Shown one piece after another: positions 46,108-58,063 of a DNA stretch of 64,000 nt. The notes beneath the pieces are model-generated. The model was not told where the DNA came from. It searched no databases and worked only from the letters and a program-made list of their open reading frames with translations. Source of the stretch: Miscanthus floridulus (taxonomy: Eukaryota > Streptophyta > Magnoliopsida > Poales > Poaceae). The position numbers and the translations under genes are program-made. Position 1 is the stretch's first letter; every line of letters starts with the position of its first letter. The stretch spans positions 103,340,320-103,404,319 of the forward strand of contig NC_089584.1 of NCBI RefSeq assembly GCF_019320115.1. Direction: 5' to 3'.

Positions 46108-46260
46108 GCACATTGTTCCTCTCTCCCAGTACATGTGAACATTGCACGCCTCGCGCCGCGCCGCCGCCACCTCCCACATGGCCGGCGCATTGTTCCTCTC
46201 GCAATTTGTGTGAACCATTGCACGCCTCGCGCCGTGCCACCGCCAGATCCAAAGGCAAGG
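46108..46260. repeat. Tandem pair upstream of the F-box pseudogene
   Basis: Two copies of about 75 bp contain GCATTGTTCCTCTC or CACATTGTTCCTCTC, then ATTGCACGCCTCGCGCCG. They lie in the probable 5' region of the pseudogene. Confidence 0.55.
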
Positions 46261-46399
46261 GTATGCTTTTGCACCTCACTGATGGATCTTTGTCGGATTA
46301 TTTTCCTCTTTAGTGATCTCCTTACTAAGGAAGCTCTCATCCTACTGCACAATGATGATCGCATGCTCTTCGAAATGGAGGCGGACCTAACAACAGGAA

Positions 46400-47483
46400 C
46401 GTACTGGCCAGCCTCATAGAGGATCTTGTTCTAGAGATCCTCTACCGCCTCCCCACCCGCTCTTTGTTCTCGTACAAATGTGTTTGTCGCTCTTGGAAGC
46501 GCCTCATCTCTGACAACCGTCAGGTGCTGCCCTAGACTGTGGTTGGATTCTTCTACGACAGTGAGAACGGCAATCGAAACTTTACTAGCATCTCTAGTGT
46601 ACACCCCCTCCTTTGAATTCTTACCCTTCAACCTTGATAAAATAGCTGTCTCATATTGCTACAACGGCCTCATCCTATGCTGGTGCCTTAGGGCTAATGG
46701 ATATCGCTATGTCGTCTGCAATCCAATAACCTAGAAGTTTAATATACTGCCACCTAGCACCCATAATGTTGGCCATTCTGTTGGTGAGGCTCGCTTAAGG
46801 TTCAATCTGATAGCCTCCTCGTACTTCGATGTGATTGAGTATGTGGATATCGATAGTTTGTGCGCAGGTGTGGAGATCTACTCATCTAAACTATAGCATG
46901 GATCAATAAGGAATCTGAATGGGGCAAGGATACTGATGTGACTTTTTATAGACAACCAAGTGTGTTTCTTAATGGTTGTCTACACATTATGGGGCACTCT
47001 GGGGAGTACTCTATGATACTTGCTATGGATATGGAGGGAAATACATGGAGGCAAATTGATAGGCCTAGTGGTCTTCAACACTCCATGCATCAAGCTTAGG
47101 GTCACTTGTGTGTATGTATTATTGCTGATCCCAATGATTATAAGATTTCAATCTGGATCCTTAAAGATTATGGTACTAATAATTGGACATTGAAGCATAT
47201 GGTCCACACGTGGATCCTGTTTGGAAGGATTAATATTAGATTTGGTTTCATGGATTGGGTTGCTGAGTACACAATGATTACAGTTCACCTAGAATGGAAA
47301 ACAATTTTCTTTGCTGGGGAGGATAGAACAATCATCGCATATGACATGGACCGCAAAAGAGTTCATGTCAGCCCTGCCCGTGTCTTTTGGTATGTTAGAC
47401 GTAGCGTTAAAAAAGAGTTCAACTGCAGACCATTCTATCTTCCTTATGTTCCCTTGTTCTTTGAATCATTAGCAGAGCAGTAA
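46400..47483 (+). pseudogene. F-box protein pseudogene
   Basis: The plus strand reads an F-box at about 46417-46510 (LASLIEDLVLEILYRLPTRS, then YKCVCRSWKRLISD), followed by the associated domain of grass FBX proteins (YNGLILCWCLRANGYRYVVC, FLNGCLHIMGHSGEYSMILA, then ISIWILKDYGTNNWTLKHMV) and a natural-looking end FFESLAEQ with TAA at 47483. It is broken by in-frame TAG at 46533, 46732 and 47097, all where Gln is expected, by a frameshift near 46605 and another near 46893. It would have been an SCF substrate adaptor of unknown target. A TAT element inserted 143 bp after its stop. Confidence 0.82.
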
Positions 47484-47626
47484 ATAAAGCTATATTTGAT
47501 GTATCTCTCTGTCATGCATTTTAAATGGACCAATGTTGTTTGCTTGTCTATGGACATGTTAATTTCCTCAATGATGAATGTTATCATTATTTTAGCTAAA
47601 CTAGTGTGCCATCTTTGTTTTGTTTG

Positions 47627-49420
47627 TGTTTACACCAAAATTTGGGAGAAGAGCGCGGGAACTCGTAGGCTTCTAAGGTTGTGCCAATCAAGGAGTCAAT
47701 TGCATAAAGATTGATATCAGCCGGTTCGAATGCGATACTAGGATCGGTTCTCCTTGAATGACATCAGCAGACAACGATGATGAAATATGATTGGCATCGG
47801 GAAGATACATGTCGGACTCTACAAAAGGGGAAAGATTAGGGTCTAAGTTATCTTAAAATAGGAATGTTTTCTTCTACCAAAGATTGTACCGAGTCATACT
47901 CGAGCAGGATTCATTTTTAGGTCCCGGGTATAAATATCAAACCAGGGCTATTGTAAAAGGACAACAATCAATCAAATACAAGTTACATACTTTTTCGGCT
48001 CTGGCACCCCTTAGGAGTAGGAGTAGAGTAGATCTAGGCGAGTTCTTTAGCATGTATGGCTACATCGATCCGGTCGACCTCCACTGCTTGTCTGTAAGTA
48101 CCGTCATAGCTTATACCTCTGTTCATATGGCTGCATCGATCCGGTCGACCACCACTGCGGCTCTGGTATAAGTTAGTTATCGATTCTTTTCTAGTTCAAG
48201 TAAGGTTGCATCGATCCGATCGACCTCCACTGCTCGAACTAGATTAAGGTCAAGTTATCGGCTCTATCTAAGGGTGGTGTTCCTTAGGATAGATTCATTA
48301 AGTTACCGTATTGCTTATTGCTTCCATTATTTATTTAATTACAGCAATATCACTTTGCCCGATTGGGATTGATCTAGATCGGCCTTATATCTTTTTTAAC
48401 ACATCGTTTGTTAATCTAAACTGATCTAATCTACACTTTAAACGATGAGTTATGTTTTATCGGCTGTTTTATATCAATCTTGATCATGCATAGCGTGCGG
48501 TTAAGGCGTGTCCGATCTTGAGTAGATCTATTGGCTAGCGAAAACCATTTCATGGCTTGTTATCATGGCCTGTGTGATTCTGCCTCACACCCCACTGTTA
48601 GCACCATGGAGTGGGGATCGTTACTTGGTAGATCTGTTCTTGAGAGGGCATGACCTTAATTGTGCAGTATTCCTGAATCGGCTGTTTTAGCCGATATCGA
48701 GTGCTTTCATGAATAGTTCACGTCACGAGACTGTTGAAGTAGAGATAGGTTGAAAGATGTGTTAGCCCCATGATCTTATTATTGTATTACGGCCTGTATG
48801 ATTTTGCCTCATGCCCCATTGATATTAGTAATAAGTTAGGGTCATCGAGTCTATTGTTGTTTCTACGGCCTGCATGATTCTGCCTCATGCCCCACTGGTC
48901 ATAGCGATAGATGAGATCTAATATGTTCATTAGATTTATCTTTATTAAATGGTAGAATGACGATGAGCTATTTCTTTTATAAAAGGGGTTTGGTTACTCG
49001 CAGTCATTGGCTTAGCATAGTTTAATCATTGTTGACATCTTTTTGCCATTGACCGATATTTGTCCAAATAATGATATTCATCCTGAACGATAACCGATTC
49101 CTCTTACACAACCCCATAAGATTTAATTGATTTATTCTTATGAATATGCCAGAATCGACTATTTAGTCGATCTTCTTTCATATCGGCTCTTAGAGCCGCA
49201 CATTCGAGACTATCTAGCAACACCGGCAAGTTCCGCTCTAAATTACTGATAAACTTTCTCTCCTTATCAATTACAGGGTTAAATTGACTGGCACGTCTTG
49301 GGAGGAGTGCGCAGGATTGACCACCCCTGCACTGAAGCTAGGCGGATCTCTAGCTCCATCGAGCGGACCCTTTCGGCTTGCTCGTGTGTCCTCGGCACGG
49401 GACGAAATTCCATGTCGACA
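47627..49420 (+). repeat. 5' LTR of the TAT element, with internal repeats
   Basis: 1794 bp. Three copies of GCATCGATCCGGTCGACCTC (48062, 48133, 48208) and three of GGCCTGTATGATTCTGCCTC (48568, 48791, 48867). It ends GTCGACA before the primer-like site. The 3' LTR lacks about 280 bp of it. Confidence 0.88.
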
Positions 49421-49458
49421 CATGTTTCTGGCACGCCTGGTGAGACACCATAGTCATC

Positions 49459-51590
49459 ATGGCGGTTCACAACAACAACGACATCCTTATGGTACATTAT
49501 TAAGATCTGCCTGATGGAGATAAAGATGTCATCGACAAAGCTATAGAAGAATTTCAGGACAAATGTCTGTTGTCCTACACTAAAACACATGACAACACAA
49601 TTGTTCAGAAATTTCCACTACGAAGGGTTCTATTACACGGACAGACAGATACAGCTGAAGCTAAAGACATGCGTTTCTTTACGGAAGTTGTAGACAAATC
49701 TGTTCATGATGCGATATCAAGCCATAATGAAGCTTTCTTGGACACATTCCACAACACCATGAAAGAAGCGATTCATGGGTTTCCAGTTGGTCAAGTTGGG
49801 CTGACTTATTACAACATTCTAGATCCATTGACCCAAGGGACTAATCAAGTCGGTATCAGCCATCAAAAAGCAGCACCAGCTAGAAATAATGATGTCCAGG
49901 TAGTTTAGGGTTCATCTGAACAAGTTCAAGTTACTACTACGAATCAGATACAGTATAATCCTGGACCATCAGTACATCATGTTCAACAGTTAGCGGGGCA
50001 AAGTCAGAATTAGGTGATTAATTTTGGTACATCAGGCCACATACCTTCGTCGGCTCAAAAAATATCACCATCAATTCAAAGGATCCATAGAGATATAGAT
50101 CCTCATGTCTACAATCAGAGACTTCAAGCAGCAAGACAACAAAGGACCCAACAGATGGAGATTCCACAAGGGTATCACTATGGCATAGATTATAACACCC
50201 TTCACATGATTCCGAATCTAAGATATCAAGGCACATGGGATTTCAATCCACAAATTGGTCAACAGGTGCAGAGAAATCCAAATCCATAAGCTGACGAGTT
50301 GTTGCTGAAGGTGTCCGAGATGATGAAGAATCAGTTCGGTCTAAAGCCAAAAGGGCTGACCTTTTCGTACAAACGCCATACCCAAAATGGTATGATTTGG
50401 TCACTCTTCCTGCGAATTATAGGCTTCCAGAGTTTGCTAAGTTCACTGGCCAAGACAGTACAAGCATGATAGAACACGCCAGTTGGTATCTTACGCAGTT
50501 GGGTGAGGCATCAGTTGAGGATGCCCATCGAGTTTATTTCTTCTCCTTGTCCCTGTCAGGGCCAGCCTTTACTTGGTTTTCATCACTGCCAGTCAACTCT
50601 ATTACCAACTAGGTTGACCTAGAGAAGAAGTTTCATACATATTTTTACACTGGGACAGGAGAAAAGAAGATTACCGATCTGACAACTATAAGGCAGAAGA
50701 CTAATGAATCGGGCACTGAGTTTCTTCAGAGGTTCCGAGTGACTAGGAATTTGTGCTTTTTATTAAACTTGGCTAATGATCAACTAGCTGCTTTAGCCGT
50801 TCAAGGAATGCTGCCAATGTGGAAGGGAAAGCTGCTGGGACAAGAATTTGACAACTTGGGTCAATTGGCTCAATGAGTGACAGCGCTCAATAGCCAATTC
50901 CAGAGCATGCGCAGAGACACTCGATTCTAGAAGAGTACCACAGTGGCCGAAGCTTATAATCCATACTTAGTCGATAATGGCTATGAAGATGAAGATGAAG
51001 AGGTTGCTGTGGCTGAATGGAATTGGGGCAAAAAGACAGTAATGGTGCTAAATCCTTGGGGAAGAGGAGTCGAGGAGAGCTATGACTTCGATGTCACCAA
51101 ATCAGACAAGCTCTTCAATTTCTTGCTTGAGAAGGGGTAGATCAAGTTGCTCGATGGTCATGTTATGTTGCCCCCTGATCAGTTGAAGAATAAGAAGTTC
51201 TACAAATTACATAACGCTACTTCTTATTCAACTAATGAATGGAAAACTTTCTAGCAGCATATACAGAGGGCTATTCAGCAAGGAAGGCTCGAATTTGATA
51301 TGCCTCGAAAAATGAAAGTTGATGATAATCCTTTCCTAGGAGATCAAAACATGGTTGATGCTAGTCTACTCAAAGAAAAGACTAAGGTCCTAACATCAAC
51401 CAAATCAAAAGAAGTTGGAACAGTTGATCCCAAGATGCAAATATTGGCTGACGAATGTAGAGAAATTCAAAGGCATCGTGATAAGCAAAAGAACCGATAT
51501 GAGCAAGGGGAAACATCAAAAGATGGGGCAATAAAGTCGCGAGTTATATCTTGGATCCTGTTGAATAAGTGGTAGCGACAGAAGGAAAAG
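49459..51590 (+). pseudogene. TAT gag, broken
   Basis: Starts ATG at 49459 (MAVHNNNDILMVHY). The gag core at 50397-50940 reads LPEFAKFTGQDSTSMIEHAS, YFFSLSLSGPAFTWFSSLP, KKFHTYFYTGTGEKKITDL and LAALAVQGML, a Retrotrans_gag pattern. The C-terminal part is rich in Lys and Glu. It carries a frameshift near 50370 and several TAG/TGA stops, many where W, Q or R is expected (for example SITN-stop-VDLEKK). Confidence 0.82.
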
Positions 51591-52781
51591 GATTATCAGT
51601 GTTGGTTAAAGGATCAAGAATACCAGCGTCAACTGGAAAAATAGAGGTATGAAAGGAAATAAGCCGAATCACATTGGAATTGTCCTTTCTTCAGACATTG
51701 CTGGAATGAAGGTTTGAAGTTGCCTACCAGACATGACTGTCTAGAATGCAGCAATCAATATTGGGAATTTAGGCAATCTCAAACCTACCGCCGATCTATC
51801 CATGCTTAAGATGCACATCATCATAATAATATGGATCGGTGCTTAAAAAATAAAAGTATTCATAATTGGCTGGGAAAAAGAGTTGTTGACCAAGACTGAG
51901 CTGATTATGAAGAAGAAGGCAATGAGAGAAAATGTGTTTGGCAAGAAGGCCAATGGTATTCAAGAGGTTTGACAAGAAGCCAGAAGAGAAGGGTGCAACG
52001 CCTAAGGAATAAGGAGTTGGAACAGGCTCAGGTATCCGGCAAACCTCAAGTATGGCGTACTAAGCAAATAGCCGATAGAAAGCAACCATCAGCTAATATC
52101 CAAATGGCTTTTCTGTTGCTATCAGAGTTCAGAGCTCCGGTAGATCAAGAAGTTTATTAGGATTTTGATGAATTGGAGTATGAGGAGATAGTTGCCAAGT
52201 TGATAGTTGTACAACAAGCAATATTTGATAAACCAGTCAAGCATCGGCACTTAAAGGCTTTATAAATGAAAGGTTTTGTTGATGAGAAGCCGATGAACAA
52301 GATGTTGATGGACGGAGGTGCTTCTGTCAATCTTATGCCTTACACCACTTTTTGTAAACTTGGCAAGGGACTAGGAGATCTGATGGAGACTAACATGGCG
52401 CTTAAGGATTTTGGAGGTAATGCATCCAAGACCCGGGGGGCAATAAATGTCGAACTAACAATCGGGAGTAAAACTCTGCTCACCGCATTCTTCATCATCG
52501 ATGGAAAAGGGTCATATAGTTTGCTCCTTAGTCATGATTGGATTCATGCGAACTATTGTGTACCATTGACCATGCATCAGTGTTTGATCCAATGGCATGG
52601 AGATGATGTTGAGCTGGTTCGCGCTGATGAATCTGTGAGCATCGCAACAGCCGATCCAGTCTTTTGGGAACTAGGAGATTTTGAATGCTTTTTTGGCAAG
52701 TTATGGGAAGGATGCATCATCAAGATCAGCAATGAAAGCCAACAACCGATGCAAGCGATCGGCTTTGAGAGTTTGTTTTAG
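51591..52781 (+). pseudogene. TAT nucleocapsid-like linker and protease
   Basis: Cys/His-rich stretches (HWNCPFFRHCWNEGLKLPTR, HDCLECSNQYWEF) precede a basic linker and the protease at 52266-52781: EKPMNKMLMDGGASVNLMPY with the catalytic DGG, then IIDGKGSYSLLLSHDWIHAN, the TAT-type form of the ILGMDWL motif. The protease part is open for 171 codons. Earlier parts are cut by TAG stops. Confidence 0.78.
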
Positions 52782-53210
52782 TTAGTAGTCATGGCTTCAC
52801 GTCGGCCGTTGGAATAAGGGAAAATAAGCATTAGTCCTAGAGATGGGTTTAGGCCGACGTATGTGATTGCTAAGTTGAATCATAAGTGCGATCTAGAGTT
52901 GATAGATCTCTTAAAAGAGTTCTATTTTATTTAATGGGATGCTTGACCTGGGTTGATCAATCGTTTAACCTTTGGCATGAAAAATTCTACGGCAAAAATA
53001 TTCAAACGGATGTTATCCTAGCATTTGATCAGTACTTTATAGCCAATTCATTTAGTCATTAGCTTTAATAGCCGGTACCGGAGAAGGTATCGCCTCTAGT
53101 TCAAAAAATGAAAATCTTCAAAGACGTAAAAGCCGATACGATACATATCGCCTCTAGAGCGAAAACAAAAAGAACAAAAACATTCATCACACATATAGGG
53201 ACATCGCACT
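52782..53210 (+). pseudogene. Remnant of TAT reverse transcriptase
   Basis: Only short pieces: DLLKEFYFI near 52906-52932 (start of the RT region, normally DLLxEFxxCFAW), then PGLINRLTFGMKNSTAKIFK near 52950-53010, a mix of distant RT parts. RT core, RNase H and integrase are absent. An internal deletion removed most of pol. Confidence 0.5.
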
Positions 53211-53267
53211 GAGATGTGTTTATGGAAGAATAAGATACTTGGTTCATTGATTCACCCTAAGTACAAA

Positions 53268-54104
53268 CTAATCAAAGACCTTCTTCACCACATCCTGAGC
53301 AGATGTGATGTCCACAATGGCCTCCGCCACGATGACAAACTCCTCAAGCAAATCCTCATGCTCCTCGGGGCCATCGCCCATTGGGAAACCAATCTCCATA
53401 GCATGGAGCTCGTACCTAGTCTAGACTTGCGCCGCAGTCAGTGCCACCGCTGCACCATGACAAATGCCATGAAGGGCGATCTCTTGAACACGGGCTAGAA
53501 CGTCATCGAGGCGAGCATTGATAAGGGAGCCTCGGGCATTGATGGCATCCACAGCCACGTTCACAGCCCTCCAACTGCACTGTCAGGGCTAATGATCGTA
53601 GAAATAGGAGAGTTGTCAACATAAAAGACGATGAAAATCGGAGTAAAGTGTTCTTGGAATTCGTCTTACCTGCCACCATGGCATCAGACTCAGCCAGCCG
53701 CGCTCGAACAGCTACTGGCCTCCTCCTCAGCCACGTGAAGAGCAGCTTGAGAGACCCCGAGGTGGATTTCAAGCTGGCCATTCTCCCGAGTTGCCTCAGA
53801 ATAGCGGTTCTGAGCCACCCTCCACTCTCAGAGAAAACGCCATGCATCATCGCCGTTGTACGAGTCGGAGGAGTCCGACGATGAGGCCGGCATGGAAGAC
53901 ACAGCGTCATAGGGCTCATCGGCCCTAGGAAGAGGACGGAAACTATCATTCAAAATAAATCTATAGACAAATCAGAACAGTTCGTCATTACAAGCAGAAG
54001 ATGTCGATCTCACCTCATACGTCGGAGACGCTGGTTCATCGGCATGTTCTCCTCCGAGATCTCCTCCTCCGCGTGCTTGCCTCGGTTGTCCTCGCCGGCC
54101 ATGA
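53268..54104 (-). pseudogene. Antisense gene 2 of the TAT element (coiled-coil protein)
   Basis: Exon 1 starts MAGEDNRGKHAEEEISEENM at 54104 and ends near 54015 at a GTGAGA donor. Exon 2 (about 53948-53670) reads ADEPYDAVSSMPASSSDSYN and WRVAQNRYSEATRENGQLEI, then after a frame change RARLAESDAMVAG with a GTAAG donor. Exon 3 (about 53598-53268) reads VDAINARGSLINARLDDVLA, then IVDITSAQDVVKKVFD and a stop at 53268-53270. The protein is Glu/Ala-rich with heptad-like helices. No enzymatic motif; function unknown. Stops and a shift make it dead here. It is transcribed towards gag. Confidence 0.6.
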
Positions 54105-54515
54105 AGGATGATTGGATCTATGGAAGGGAGAAAGAAAACTGCTATAGGGTTTCGACAGGCGGAGGAAAGCAAAGGAATAGTTGCGAATGGAGATGTGTTC
54201 GAGGCTGAAGCCCTCGGCTGGTATTTGAAGACATGAAGCGAAGAGGTGGACGCCTCGGGACGCGCAAAAGGAAACCGCAATTAATAGAAGGAGAAGCGCC
54301 ACTTCACCAATGCCAAAGAGAATACGGCACTAGGAGATTAAGGGTAGAAGATCGAGAGGTTTGCTTAATGAAGGCCATGATTTCAGACTTGATTGAATTA
54401 AGATTAGAAGTTTGGGATCAGCTGTCTCAAATTGGCTCTTTAGCCGAAACAAGAAGTACAATTAGGTGATGGAGAGTAGGATCAATTTTACACAAGGCAC
54501 GTGTTAACATATAGA

Positions 54516-57500
54516 TTACAAGACTAGAACATCCTGGATTGCGTTCAGTACTTCTAGCCGAATGGCATTAGCTTGTGCAATTCGTTGCTTATCTTCTTCG
54601 GCTGATCCAGGAATGTCCTCAAGGCTGCTGCGGATGACCCTGCCTTCTCTAACTTTGGCCAGCAGTTCTTGCTTTTTCTATTTGATGGCATTAGGTATCT
54701 AGGCTAGGGTGGACTTACGATGATCAATGGCAGCCTTCACGTCTTCTAGCTCCCTCTCAAGTTCTTCGCGCTTGATTTCTAGTTGGGACAATTCTAGATC
54801 GGTCCTAAGGGAGTTCTTCAGATCATCAATCAACTGTGTTAGCTCTTTAGCCTCTTGCTTGTTGAAGATCCTCTTGGCCAGTAAAGTTTCATGATCGGAC
54901 AGATTCCTCTAAGCCTTTTCCACATTTAGGGCCTGAACTTCAAAGATGGATAAAGATGACAAGACTTTGGGGATGGATTGCTCTTGATGGCCTTGAGGAC
55001 ACTCTGCATTGAATTGGTGTCTTGGACCAGATCAGCTATATTCTTCTCAAACATTGGCAATATGTCTCGTAGCTGATTTCTGGTCTCTTCTGACAGAACT
55101 TCCTTCGAAGAGGTGGCTGACGAACTGACTTCATCTTCATCTAAATATTCCCCAAGATTGAATGAATAGCTCAAAGCTGGGAGATTGAGTGCCTATATAT
55201 ATAAATCTTAATTAGAAGGTTTGGATCAGTTCATGACAAAATGGATGGCGAAGTGGATACAACACCTTTTCTATGATAGCCTCCATTTGGGGAGAAGGGA
55301 CGGCTGATGATGCACCAGTGATGACTAGTTGAATCAGCTCTAAACTTTCAATGTTGGTATCTGCAAGTATCAATGGAATTTTTTAGTTCATAATCATTGC
55401 AGAAGGGTAAAAGGAATGTATGATTTTCTTACCATCAGTTGTATGCCAAACTGGGGAATCGACAGTCTGAGTGTAGACAACAACCAGATCACCTTCAACA
55501 CTGACAGGATCACTGAGTGGACTGTCAGGCTCCTGCCCTTGCATAGGTGTTTCCTTAGGAAGTATCTGGCATGATAAGAAGTCAGACGAAGGATGAAAAA
55601 CTAAATAAATCGATAAATAGAGAAAATACTCCGACAAGCAGCAAGGAGGGAACTCACATTTTCTGCTGTTGTGGAAGCATTGGTCATTTCAACCGAAATC
55701 GGCTCCTTTTGAGGATCAGCCGATGGGGGCTCAGTTGGTGTTGAATCAAACACCTATGACAACAATTCCGTAGATTAGGACGCAATACTTGATAACTACA
55801 AAGGAATAGGATCAGAAAGGTGAACATCGGTCCGAGAAGAAGATGAATTATTTACCTGAGCAGCTGATGGCCTCGTTCTATGGAGTCTCTTCACATTAGT
55901 GGTTTTCTAGGTTGTCCCTTGAGCTGCATTGTGCTTTGAAGATTGATACGTCATGATGGTAGAGGCAACATGTGTTTTCATTAATTTTTTTAGTGAAGGA
56001 GCAGCCGATCCCATTCTTGAAACCGGGCACGGTGGATGGTAATCTATGAGATGCCCCTTCCTATCCAAGCTTAGAGGATTAAATTTAGCATCCTGAAAAG
56101 GTCAATTAGAATGGTTGGTAGAGGAATTTGTCGAGTGGTTTTATTGAAAAGGAATGGCAAATTACCTCTTCGTCAGAAGCAAATTCTCCATCTAGGGCTA
56201 TACACAAAGGATGGACCGATCCACAGAAAAGTTGGGAGCGCCATTCTTACCACTAGGAGTTGAAGAGAGGCTGACTCTAACCCAGTCATGCAAATAGAAG
56301 GAGGGAAGATCTGACCCTAGTTGAAAAACTCTAGAGGCTTCTAGTGCTTCATTGATATCTTCCCGTGGCTTCAGTATATTCTTGAAGAATAGCCGAGGAG
56401 GCAATTGACCAAAACCAAACTGACGAGCTACAATGGATGGGTTGTAAAACTCATAAGTTAGAAGGTTGCCTAAAATGAAAGAGCCTATAGTCATTTTGCC
56501 ATGGCCATGACAAAACTCGGCTAGAAGAACATAGGGCTTGACAAAAGAATTGAAGATTGCGGCTGCCTCATCGTCCGAACAGCTTGACTCAAATCGAAAC
56601 TTGAATGGGAAGATCTGCTCATCATTCTCATCATCATATGGTAGCCAAGTCAGGATGTCTACATCAAACCCTCTATAGAACTTCTTGAAGAGATGGCCAA
56701 TGTCAAAATCAATTGTTATGGCCGATGCAGCCTCACCATGGCTCATGCACAGCCGGGTTCTTCCTTCTTCACCTCTATATTACTCATCAAAGTTGGAAGA
56801 AGGGAAGCTCAGGCTTTTGAGATTTGACCTCACAAACTTATGTATATACAGGTTAAGCCACAGTTGTATTAACCACCAGGGGCCACTGACATTATGCACT
56901 AGTTCATTCTTTAGTAGTTGGGCAGCCACCTGGCACATTAGATGATAAGCGGCTCCTAGCAGATACTTTCCAAGAGGGATATCTTTGCCTAATGCTAGGT
57001 GCTCCGCCATGAGTTTGTGATTATAGGTTGGACCACAAGATGACCCACAGAAAATGAATCTTTCCAACCACATGTTCAGAAAGACCACATATTCCCTTTC
57101 ACTGACAGCTGATCCATCTCCAACGTGGTTTAGAATATAACTGGCCCATCCTGTACATTATGCTATTTTGGCTAATTTCTTGGAGCCAACACTCAAGTAC
57201 TCATAAGGCTACATTGATCTAGTAATTCTAAGGCTGGTCAACATGTAAACATCGCCTAGAGTGATGGTCATTGGGCCATGACCAAATACAAAGGCATTCA
57301 AGGCATTGGACTAGAAATAAGATGCAGAAATCAAGAGTGAATCATTCCTCTCCATCCTAGACAACGAGAGGGTCAAACATTGATTCAGATTATAAAGCTC
57401 CCAATCTCCGCCCTTTTTCTCAAACACCCTACGGAACCAATTTCTCCATCCCTTAGGCATCTTTCGCCAATTCCTGAAGAGAGTTTTGGTATTCTAAGAG

Positions 57501-57756
57501 GACAAATCCACTATAGATTATTTAAAGGGGATTTGGTTGGTTTCTTGACGGATGAAATCAGATGGATCAGGATCACCCATAGGCCTAAGAAAATAGATAT
57601 TGGAGGCAACAACCGATGGAATTAGGATTTTGTTCCTCATTTCCTAAGAATTCGGACAAAATAAGTTTGGGGAAAAAAGAAATACAAGGTAGCGGCTGAT
57701 GATTGGGAAGTAGAAACTTGGAGACATACCTTAGGGATGTGGTCATTGGTCGCCAT
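54516..57756 (-). pseudogene. Antisense gene 1 of the TAT element, plant mobile domain protein
   Basis: Multi-exon minus-strand gene. Exon 1, 57756-57730, encodes MATNDHIPK. Exon 2, 57643-56166, holds a plant-mobile-domain (PMD) region: MPKGWRNWFRRVFEKKGGDW, FVFGHGPMTITLGDVYML, FLNMWLERFIFCGSSCGPTY, LGKDIPLGKYLLGAAYHLMC. Smaller exons follow (about 56092-55858 and others), and a C-terminal coiled coil (about 54930-54530: LAKRIFNKQEAKELTQLIDD, then LSQLEIKREELERELEDVKA) with the stop at 54516-54518. PMD genes occur as antisense ORFs in TAT-lineage retrotransposons and as host genes of the MAIL/MAIN family. Broken by in-frame TAG and TAA codons where W or Q is expected. Function in the element is not known. 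Confidence 0.72.
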
Positions 57757-58048
57757 TGCAGCCGAAATAGGTTTGGATCTGGCGAGGATCGCTTGGATGA
57801 TGACTTGTTAGAACAGGTGATTTGCTAGGGTTTGAGGCCTTGGCGATGATAGCGTCGGCTGTTAAAGTTGGCTCGAGAAAGAAGGAGAAAGTAAACAGGC
57901 CAAGTGAGTTGGAAAAAATACTATTGGGGTGTTATATAAAACTCGGGTCAGGAAGTCATGAGTCATGCGTATATCTTGGGATAAAACAGTTGCGGCATGG
58001 TAAGCCAATGAACCAGGATTTTAGAATAAAATCATTTTATCCCTTCCA

Positions 58049-58063
58049 AAATTTGGGGGCATG
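58049..58063 (+). other. Polypurine tract of the TAT element
   Basis: AAATTTGGGGGCATG directly before the 3' LTR; the G-run marks the plus-strand primer site. Confidence 0.6.

Noticed and set aside
48062..48233. CRISPR-like spaced repeat (three CATCGATCCGG units)
   Set aside because: Three unevenly spaced units inside a plant retrotransposon LTR; there is no array structure and no cas genes.
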